Positions 1-6,461 of a stretch of 14,058 nt of DNA are shown piece by piece. The notes beneath the pieces were generated by a model. That model did not search any database. It saw only the letters and a program-made list of their open reading frames with translations, and was not told the origin of the DNA. How positions within the stretch are numbered: the stretch's first letter is position 1; each line of letters opens with the position of its first letter. The translations under genes and the position numbers were made by a program. The stretch is from assembly GCA_036732565.1 (NCBI GenBank), contig DAINCF010000154.1, forward strand, positions 1 through 14,058. Direction: 5' to 3'. This DNA is from JAIVJN01 sp036732565. Its GTDB lineage: Bacteria > Acidobacteriota > Vicinamibacteria > Vicinamibacterales > UBA2999.

Positions 1-104
1 CCGGCGACGCCGAGCGAGCCGCGGCGTGCTATCGGCAGGCGCTGGCGCGGGTCAGCCTGCCCGCCGAGCGCCGGTTCCTTGCCGCCCGACTCGACGGACT
101 ATAA
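1..104 (+). CDS. RNA polymerase sigma factor, ECF type, C-terminal end (partial)
   Basis: Reading from base 3 gives an open frame of 33 codons ending in TAA at 102-104. The translation begins GDAERAAACYRQAL and ends in ERRFLAARLDGL. This helical tail, with an A-A-A-x-Y-R-x-A-L block followed by E-R-x-F-L-x-x-R-L, is typical of the extended C-terminus of large ECF sigma factors that carry a tetratricopeptide-like or SnoaL-like extra region after sigma region 4. Only about 33 residues are visible, so the promoter-binding regions 2 and 4 lie upstream of the window. The GNAT gene begins 24 bases downstream on the same strand and may be co-transcribed. The family call rests on this short tail alone. 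A TPR-containing protein of another kind is the main alternative. Confidence 0.6.
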   Translation, partial: GDAERAAACYRQALARVSLPAERRFLAARLDGL

Positions 105-128
105 TTTGCCGCTGGAGTCGACATCAGG

Positions 129-734
129 TTGGAGTATCTGATCAAGCAATACCCGGTCGAGACCGGCGCGCTCGAAATTCAATACATCGAGGAATACTTC
201 GGCGAGTTTCCGCGCCGAAAGATGGCGGCGGAGATCATGCATCGCCTGGCCGATCGCCCGTCTCTCATCCTGATGGCGGAAGCGCCGCTCCCCGACGATC
301 CCGGCACGCTCGTGCCCGTGTCGTACAAGGTCGTGCACGAGATTCGAGCCACCGAGACCATCCCGAAGCTGCGCGACCTGGTCGTACGTCTCGAGGACGC
401 CGTCGCGTTCGACGAGCGGCGCGTGCTGTACTCGTGGATTGGCGCGACCCGGCGAGACTGGCGCGGCAAAGGGCACTTTCGGGCGCTGACCGAAGAGTCC
501 GAAACCTGGGCCATCGCCAACGGCTTCCACGAGGTCGTCGTCAAGACGAAGAATCGTTTCTACGACATGCGCGGCGTACTGTCGCAGTTGCAGTTCAACG
601 TGATCAAGTACGAGCGCAACGACGTCGACAATGCCGATTCGAAAGTCTATTTGAGCAAGCTGCTCCCGCCTGACCTTGTCAGCGACCACCGCAGCGTGCG
701 CACGGTTGTCTACGCCGATAAGCCCGACGGTTAG
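129..734 (+). CDS. GNAT-family N-acetyltransferase
   Basis: A 201-residue protein, the usual length for one GNAT domain, expected to transfer an acyl group from acyl-CoA to an amine; the substrate is unknown. The acetyl-CoA-binding motif A is visible as RRDWRGKGH (residues 108-116), matching the R/Q-x-x-G-x-G/A pyrophosphate loop. The preceding strand is VLYSWIGA (99-106). After the helix, FHEVVVKT (133-140) and NRFYDMRGVLSQLQF (142-156) resemble the motif B region. The start is a TTG at 129, because the frame has a stop at 102-104 and no ATG before residue 32. GGAG at 114-117 is a possible, somewhat distant ribosome site. It may form an operon with the sigma-factor gene ending at 104. Its stop overlaps the stop of the convergent amidase by 4 bases. 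The fold is fairly certain; the exact start is less so. Confidence 0.72.
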   Translation: MEYLIKQYPVETGALEIQYIEEYFGEFPRRKMAAEIMHRLADRPSLILMAEAPLPDDPGTLVPVSYKVVHEIRATETIPKLRDLVVRLEDAVAFDERRVLYSWIGATRRDWRGKGHFRALTEESETWAIANGFHEVVVKTKNRFYDMRGVLSQLQFNVIKYERNDVDNADSKVYLSKLLPPDLVSDHRSVRTVVYADKPDG

Positions 735-2521
735 CGCGCGGCGATCGTGGTCGACTGAACCGTCGGGTGCTTCGTGTGCCAGTTCGTCGCGGCCTCGTAT
801 GCGGCGGCAGCCCGCAGCACCGTCGATTCGTCCCACAGCCTTCCGGTGACGATGAGGCCGACGGGAAGGCCATCGACGAACCCGGCCGGGAGCACGAGCG
901 CCGGGTGCCCGGTCAAGTTCGTCATCGTGACGCTGTCGCTTTGGGTCGACGCCAGGAAAACGTCGACGCGATCGAACACCTGATTCATCTGCCGCAGTAA
1001 GAGCGTCCGCACCCGCTGGGCACGGATGTACTCGACCGCCGGAATGAAACGAGATGCGCGCAGCTGATTGGCCCGGCCGTTCGACCCCTTGTCCGCCAGC
1101 TCGTTAATGCCGCCGCTGCGCACCAGCTCGTCGAACATCGCGCCGGCTTCCGCATTCAGCACGGCGTAGATCGCACTGGCCGGCAGATCGGGCAGGGCGA
1201 TCGGCACGAGCGTCGCGCCCAGGTGTCGAAAGGCGTCCAGCGCGGCGTCATAGAGCGGCTGTCGCGCGGATCGCCGTCGGCCATCGTCTCCGGTGGCGGG
1301 CGACTCCTGCGGGCCGAACTCCGTCTCGACGTAGCCGATGCGCAGCCCTTTCAGGCTGCGATCGCCATTCCACGTGAAGGGCAGGGGCGGCACCGTTTCG
1401 TCCTGTCCGTCAGGGCCGTGAATCGCCTCGAGGATCAGCGCCGCGTCCGCGACGGTGCGCGTGAGCGGTCCAACCTTGTCGAGGGTCCACCGCAAGGTCA
1501 TGCATCCGGACCGCGGCACGCGGCCATAGGTGGGACGCAGGCCGACGACGCCGCAGCTGCCCGCGGGCGACATGATCGATCCACCGGTCTCCGTGCCGAT
1601 CGCGAAGCCGACGAGGCCAGCGGCGGTCGCGGAGGCGGGACCCGCGGACGACCCGCCCGACCCGCGCTCCGGATTCCACGGATTCTTCGTGCGCCCACGA
1701 AACCAGAGGTCGCCGACCGCGAGCTCGCCGGTCGAGAGCTTGGCGACGAGCACCGCGCCGGCCTCGCGCAGTCGGGTCACCACCGTCGCGTCGTAGTCGA
1801 AGATCTGGTTGGCGTAGGGCTTGGCGCCCCAGGTCGTGGGAATGCCTTTGGCCGCGAACAGGTCCTTGATGCCGTAGGGCACCCCGTGCAGCGGTCCGCG
1901 ATAGCGCCCCGCGCGGATCTCGCGATCCGCCGCCTCCGCCTGCTCCATCGCCAGCGTCTCGGTCAGCGTCACGACGCATAGCAGCGTGGGATCGTGTTGC
2001 TTCAGCCGATCCACGTACATCCGGGTCAGTTCGACCGATGTCAGCTGCTTCGACGCGAGCAGTGCCGCGAGCGTCGTAACAGGCGCGAACGCGAGCGACT
2101 CGACGGACTCGGGACGCCTGCCCGCCGTGGCTTGAGGGAAGGCGGGGCCGCCGCGAGCTCCGTTGCGCGTGGTGGCTGGTCGCGCAGGCTTCGTCGCAGC
2201 GCCGTTCCCGTTCGTGGCCCCCGTGACGGGTGTGATGGGAGGTGGCGGCCGGAAACTGAATGCAGGCTCGACATCCGAAGAGACGGTCACCTGACGGAGC
2301 AGATCGTAGTTCTCGCGGTTGCGCGCGACGATCGTGCGCGCCTGCTCGCGTTCTCCGGTCGGAAGCTCGACGCCCACGATCTGCTGCGCGACGTCGAGCG
2401 AGGCGGCCGTTACGCCATCTGGCAACTGCGCGTAGGCGAGGCTCGGAGCAGTGGCGCCGGCGGCAACGGCGGCGGGAAACGCTTTGAGGAATGCGCGACG
2501 GGATTTCGACCGGCGTGGCAT
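731..2521 (-). CDS. Tat-exported amidase-signature (AS) family amidase
   Basis: A 596-residue amidase-signature hydrolase that cleaves a carboxamide bond; the true substrate is unknown. The Ser-cisSer-Lys triad is complete: Lys219 in HGVPYGIKD (212-220), Ser291 in GSGGSS (287-292), and nucleophile Ser315 in GTETGGSI (309-316). The 24-residue gap between the two serines matches the family. The N-terminus carries a twin-arginine signal, SRRAFLK (7-13), followed by an Ala-rich stretch ending near AYA (29-31), which predicts folded export by Tat. Residues 84-140 form a Pro/Gly/Asn/Arg-rich linker before the catalytic domain begins near 141, making the protein longer than cytoplasmic amidases of roughly 450-500 residues. 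The ATG at 2519-2521 is preceded by no strong ribosome site. The gene lies 113 bases downstream of the permease gene on the same strand and may be read through from it. GatA is unlikely because of the export signal and absence of gatB/gatC. Confidence 0.9.
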   Translation of the reverse strand: MPRRSKSRRAFLKAFPAAVAAGATAPSLAYAQLPDGVTAASLDVAQQIVGVELPTGEREQARTIVARNRENYDLLRQVTVSSDVEPAFSFRPPPPITPVTGATNGNGAATKPARPATTRNGARGGPAFPQATAGRRPESVESLAFAPVTTLAALLASKQLTSVELTRMYVDRLKQHDPTLLCVVTLTETLAMEQAEAADREIRAGRYRGPLHGVPYGIKDLFAAKGIPTTWGAKPYANQIFDYDATVVTRLREAGAVLVAKLSTGELAVGDLWFRGRTKNPWNPERGSGGSSAGPASATAAGLVGFAIGTETGGSIMSPAGSCGVVGLRPTYGRVPRSGCMTLRWTLDKVGPLTRTVADAALILEAIHGPDGQDETVPPLPFTWNGDRSLKGLRIGYVETEFGPQESPATGDDGRRRSARQPLYDAALDAFRHLGATLVPIALPDLPASAIYAVLNAEAGAMFDELVRSGGINELADKGSNGRANQLRASRFIPAVEYIRAQRVRTLLLRQMNQVFDRVDVFLASTQSDSVTMTNLTGHPALVLPAGFVDGLPVGLIVTGRLWDESTVLRAAAAYEAATNWHTKHPTVQSTTIAAR

Positions 2522-2550
2522 GCCGAAAAAGCTATCACGACTCTGCCGAC

Positions 2551-2630
2551 GGCTTGGGGCTCGAGGTCACGGCCGCCCTGAAGGGCGGCCGCTACAAAAC
2601 GTACGTAGGGGCCGGCCTTTAGGCCGGCCC
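2551..2630. repeat. Composite hairpin repeat, element 1 (head-to-head units)
   Basis: The gap between the permease stop and amidase start contains the 12-base block GGCTTGGGGCTC (2551-2562), then two perfect hairpins. Hairpin A has arms GGCCGCCCT (2571-2579) and AGGGCGGCC (2582-2590) around GA. Hairpin B has arms GGGCCGGCCT (2609-2618) and AGGCCGGCCC (2621-2630) around TT. Between them are GCTAC (2591-2595) and CGTAG (2604-2608), which are reverse complements. Each unit therefore reads CGTAG plus a hairpin centred on CCTTYAGG, and the two units face each other head to head. The same 12-base block and unit type recur at 7673-7778. This looks like a REP-like non-coding element. It could also act as a terminator or mRNA-stability hairpin downstream of the permease gene, but no U-tract follows on either strand. 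Confidence 0.75.
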
Positions 2631-2634
2631 AAGA

Positions 2635-5055
2635 TCACTGCGCGCGCAACGTCTCGACCGGGTCGACGACCGAACTGCGGCGCGCGGGGACGTAGCACGC
2701 GATCAGCGCCACGATGATGAGGACGAGGGCGGTCGCGACGAGGGTGATCGGATCCCCAGGCTGAATGCCGAACAGCTGCGACCTCAACACCGTCGACAGT
2801 GGGACGGTCAGCGCCAGGCCGATGACGATGCCGATGATGACCAGGGTCATCCCTTGCCGCAGCACCAGCCGAAGCACGTCGCCCGGCTGCGCCCCCAGCG
2901 CGAGGCGCACGCCGAACTCGGGCAGCCGCTGCGAGACGCTGTAGGCCACGACGCCGTATACGCCGATGATCGCCAGCAGAAGCGCCACGAGCGCGAAGCC
3001 GCCGATCGCCGTGGAAGTGATGCGTGGCCGAGCGAGGGATCGGGACACGACCTCGTCAAGCGTACGCACGTCGGCAATCGGTTGATTCGGATCCAGCTCG
3101 CGGATGGTCGCGATGGCCGCGGACGCCACACTTGTCGGCGCGCCAGCCGTGCGCAATACGTAGGCCATCGAGCCGAGTGCCATCTGCTTGTTCGGCATGT
3201 AGATCGTGGCCCGCACCTGCCCGTCGAGCGTGACCAGCTTGACGTCGCCGACGACACCGACGATTTCGACGCCGGTAACGGGCTCTCCCCAGTTGTAGGT
3301 CAGGCGCTTACCGAGTGGGCTGTCGCCCGGGTAGTACTGTCGCACGAACGTTTCGTTGACGATCGCCACCAATGGCCGATCCGGCGCATCGCCTTCAGCG
3401 AAGTCGCGGCCGAGAAGCAGCGGGATACCCACCGCTTGGAAGTAGCCGGATGTGATCGGTCGAATGTCGGCGACCGGCCGATCGGCCGGCGACGGCTGCG
3501 GTCGATCCTCCAGCCAATAGCTGGTTCCCGAACCCAGACCCGCGAGCGGGACGAACACCGTGCCCCCGGCGGCTTGGACCCCTGGCAACAGGCGCAGTCG
3601 TTCCACGGCAGTCTCGTGGAACCGCACCGCTCGCACCGCGCCCTCTGGCGTTCCGCCGGTCGGTCGATTGACGCGGAGCGTCAGGACCCGCGAAGGATTG
3701 AAGCCCGGGTTCACGTCCTGCAGGGCGAGAAAGCTGCGCACGAGCAATCCGGCGTTGGCGAGGAGGACGACGGCGGCAGCGACCTCTGCAGCGACGAGGA
3801 CTGCGCGCACGCGCCCGTGGCCGCCCGAGCTGATCCCGCGGCCACTCTCGCGCAACGTGCTCGTCAGTGACGCGCTTCTGGCGGTCAACGCCGGCATCAG
3901 GCCACAGAGCAACGCGGTCACGCCCGTGGCGACGACCGCAAAGAGGACGACCGCGGAGTCCATCCGCACCTGGCCCAGCAGCGGGATGGGTGACTGCGCG
4001 GCCGCTGTGCGCACGAACAGCTCCTGCAGTCCTCGCGCGACGAGCAGGCCGAGCACGCCCCCGACGACCACCAGCAGCGTTGTCTCGGTGAGCAGCTGCG
4101 CCACCAGGCGCCTGGTTCCCGCGCCGAGCGCGGCCCGCAGCGCGAGCTCGTGATGCCGAGCCGTGGCGCGCGCCAGCAGCAGGCTCACCAGATTCGCGCA
4201 GGCGATGAGCAACACCGCGACGACGGCTCCAAACAGCGTGAGCAGCGCTGGCCGGATATCACCTGTGAGCTGCTCTCGCAGGGGTACGAGGTTCACCGTC
4301 CACCCGGCGTTGAAGACGGGCTGCTCGACTCTGATCGCCGCCGCGACGCTCTCCATCTCCGGCTGCGCCTGATCGCGTGTCACGCCGTTCTTCAACAGGC
4401 CGATGGCCAGGGCGCCGCGCCCCTGAAACAGATTCTCCGCGCGGTTGATCAGGAGCGGACGCCAGACGTCGCTGCGAAGGCCGGCCAGCTCGAACGACGA
4501 GGGTAAGACGCCAATGATGGTCGTCGGCTGATCGCTCAACATCAGCGTCTTGCCGAGGACATCCGTCTGAGCGCCCAGACGTCTTCGCCACAGCCCCTCG
4601 CTGATGATGGCCGTGCGCGGACGATCGGGCTCGTCTTCACCCGGGTCGAAGAGTCGCCCGATCACCGGCCGCACACCGAGCATGCGCAGGAGGTTCGCCG
4701 ATGCGTTGATTCCGTCTAGTTGCTCGGGCTCCCCGAGTCCGGTGAGGTTGGGGGTGGCCGTCGTGAAGATGGCCATGTCCTCGAACGACGAACTGCGCTC
4801 GCGCCACGACAGGAAGTTGCCGACGTTGATGACGTTGCGCGGCCGATTGCGTACGGTGTTGTGCTCCCAGATCATCACCAGCCGTTCGGCATTCGCATAC
4901 GGCAGCGGCGAGAAGAGCAGCGCACTGAGCAGCCCGAACACGGCGGTGGTGGCGCCGATGCCGAGCGCGAGCACGAGCACCGACGAGACCGTGAAGATCG
5001 GCGTGCGAGCGAGCACGCGCACACCATGTCGAACATCGCTGAGGAGCGTGCTCAT
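2635..5055 (-). CDS. ADOP-family ABC transporter permease (MacB/FtsX-like, duplicated)
   Basis: An 806-residue inner-membrane protein of the acidobacterial duplicated orphan permease type: two MacB-periplasmic-core plus FtsX modules in one chain, with no ATPase gene beside it. TM1 is about 20-48, followed by an extracytoplasmic region to about 265. TM2-4 lie near 269-296, 318-343 and 367-390. The second half repeats this plan with TM5 at 417-444, a second extracytoplasmic core to about 678, and TM6-8 at 682-707, 730-757 and 768-790. The motif ELALRAALGA (303-312) recurs as EFGVRLALGA (713-722), showing the internal duplication; these FtsX loops normally contact the ATPase. The ATG at 5053-5055 is chosen because GGAG lies 8 bases upstream and it overlaps the hydrolase stop by 4 bases (ATGA). 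An open reading extending upstream to 5355 is Arg-rich and lies within the hydrolase gene. Transported substrate is unknown. Confidence 0.9.
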   Translation of the reverse strand: MSTLLSDVRHGVRVLARTPIFTVSSVLVLALGIGATTAVFGLLSALLFSPLPYANAERLVMIWEHNTVRNRPRNVINVGNFLSWRERSSSFEDMAIFTTATPNLTGLGEPEQLDGINASANLLRMLGVRPVIGRLFDPGEDEPDRPRTAIISEGLWRRRLGAQTDVLGKTLMLSDQPTTIIGVLPSSFELAGLRSDVWRPLLINRAENLFQGRGALAIGLLKNGVTRDQAQPEMESVAAAIRVEQPVFNAGWTVNLVPLREQLTGDIRPALLTLFGAVVAVLLIACANLVSLLLARATARHHELALRAALGAGTRRLVAQLLTETTLLVVVGGVLGLLVARGLQELFVRTAAAQSPIPLLGQVRMDSAVVLFAVVATGVTALLCGLMPALTARSASLTSTLRESGRGISSGGHGRVRAVLVAAEVAAAVVLLANAGLLVRSFLALQDVNPGFNPSRVLTLRVNRPTGGTPEGAVRAVRFHETAVERLRLLPGVQAAGGTVFVPLAGLGSGTSYWLEDRPQPSPADRPVADIRPITSGYFQAVGIPLLLGRDFAEGDAPDRPLVAIVNETFVRQYYPGDSPLGKRLTYNWGEPVTGVEIVGVVGDVKLVTLDGQVRATIYMPNKQMALGSMAYVLRTAGAPTSVASAAIATIRELDPNQPIADVRTLDEVVSRSLARPRITSTAIGGFALVALLLAIIGVYGVVAYSVSQRLPEFGVRLALGAQPGDVLRLVLRQGMTLVIIGIVIGLALTVPLSTVLRSQLFGIQPGDPITLVATALVLIIVALIACYVPARRSSVVDPVETLRAQ

Positions 5056-6461
5056 GGACGTTTCTCCACGATGAATGGAACCGGTGGGATCGCCGACGCG
5101 CACGAGGCATCGAGCTTCGCGGCGGACTTCGTGGCGACGAACTCGGCGATCAGTCGCTCCCCGCAGCCTTGCAGGCTCCCGAAAGCGTGGCCGTTGTTGG
5201 CGGCGATGATGTGTCGGCCGTTCGGTAGGCGCTTCGCGACCTCCTCGCCGTACGTCGGAGGCGTGACGGGATCCTGATCGCCGGAGAGGAGTAAGACGGG
5301 TACGTCGGAGCGCACGGGTTGGCCGCGCTGTCGCTGCGCACGGCCGCGGGCCCATGCCTCGCAGGCGCGGCGCTGTTGCTGCAATCGATAGTTGCCGCCG
5401 AAGGTCTGGGCCGCATCCGCATCAGCACGGGCCACGTCGATGAACGGTACGTCCTCCGTGCACGTCACCGAGAGGAAGAACCCGGCGCTGATCTCACCGC
5501 CCGTGAGCGTCCGCGTTTGGTAGGCCATCTGCGCGATGGGCGAGTAGTCGCCGCGCGCGAGCGCCGAGACCATGGCTGGCGCCCGCGCCGCGGTGCTGGG
5601 GCTGTACAACACGTTCCGGAAAGTCTCACCGAACAGACCCTTGTCCAGATGGACCTTGACCGTTCGGCCGTCTTCGGCCTTGGCATCGACGGCCATTGGG
5701 ACCCTCTCGAGTTGTCGCACGACCGATCTGAAGTCCGCATCCAGCGTCGGGTACGCCTCACGGCACCGGGCGTCGGCCGCGCACCGCGAGAGCAGTTGCT
5801 GCCACGCGCGTTCCCCATCCACGGCGTGCGTCGCCGGCATGGCCATGCGTGGAGGGACGACCGCCTTCAGCGTCACCGTGCGCGTGTGGGCTGGGAAGTC
5901 GCGCAGGTAGATCTGCGCCGCTCGTGTCCCATACGACGTGCCGTAGAGATTGATTTCCGGATAACCCAATGCGGCGCGGACCTCGTCGAGATCCGCCATG
6001 GCGATTTCGGTCGTGTAGAGTCGCAAATCGGCGTGGCGTTCGAGTCGCTGCCGGCAGCGTCGGACGCCTTCGACCGGAAGCCAATCCGAATCCAGGGTCC
6101 CGTCCGGCCGGGGCTCCGCGAGCTCAGGGCACGTCAGCGGGTGCGATCGCCCGGTGCCGCGCAAATCGACGAGCACGAGGTCACGATGCCGGCGAACCTC
6201 CGCGAAGATCGTGCTCGAGAACCGGGCAATCTGCGACGATGCCTGGCCCGGACCGCCGGCGAGGACGAACAGCGGATCAGGCTCGCGTGGAGCATCGGTG
6301 GCACGCAACACGATGACGTTGAGCTCGATCTGCCGCCCCTGCTTCGCGTCACGGTCTTCCCAGACGCGATGACGACCGCAGCGCACATCGCCGGCGACGC
6401 CCTCCACCGCGCACGGCGTCAGAGCGAGCTGCGCCGCCAACACGATGGCCTCGAGAATCAT
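5052..6461 (-). CDS. TAP-type alpha/beta hydrolase (S33-like peptidase)
   Basis: A 469-residue alpha/beta hydrolase resembling proline iminopeptidase and the Streptomyces tripeptidyl aminopeptidase group. The oxyanion loop is VLAGGPG (66-72), followed by VLVDLRGTGRS (96-106). The nucleophile elbow is GTSYG with Ser176. The acid is probably Asp397 in SGDQDPVTPP (393-402) and the base His425 in NNGHAF (422-427), matching the C-terminal TAP-like segment. A weakly hydrophobic N-terminus (1-16) may be a signal peptide but lacks the usual basic start, so export is uncertain. The ATG at 6459-6461 overlaps the M56 stop by 4 bases, and the gene's own stop overlaps the permease start in the same way. 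Position between an M56 sensor-protease and a permease suggests action on an envelope-related peptide or ester. An esterase role cannot be excluded from sequence. Confidence 0.87.
   Translation of the reverse strand: MILEAIVLAAQLALTPCAVEGVAGDVRCGRHRVWEDRDAKQGRQIELNVIVLRATDAPREPDPLFVLAGGPGQASSQIARFSSTIFAEVRRHRDLVLVDLRGTGRSHPLTCPELAEPRPDGTLDSDWLPVEGVRRCRQRLERHADLRLYTTEIAMADLDEVRAALGYPEINLYGTSYGTRAAQIYLRDFPAHTRTVTLKAVVPPRMAMPATHAVDGERAWQQLLSRCAADARCREAYPTLDADFRSVVRQLERVPMAVDAKAEDGRTVKVHLDKGLFGETFRNVLYSPSTAARAPAMVSALARGDYSPIAQMAYQTRTLTGGEISAGFFLSVTCTEDVPFIDVARADADAAQTFGGNYRLQQQRRACEAWARGRAQRQRGQPVRSDVPVLLLSGDQDPVTPPTYGEEVAKRLPNGRHIIAANNGHAFGSLQGCGERLIAEFVATKSAAKLDASCASAIPPVPFIVEKRP

Noticed and set aside
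731..2521. The amidase as GatA, the glutaminyl-tRNA amidotransferase subunit.
   Set aside because: It has a Tat signal and a long linker, and no gatB or gatC gene lies nearby.
5056..5355. A 100-residue N-terminal extension of the permease frame.
   Set aside because: It is Arg/Pro-rich shadow sequence inside the hydrolase gene. The ATG at 5055 has a good ribosome site and gives the expected ADOP N-terminus directly before TM1.
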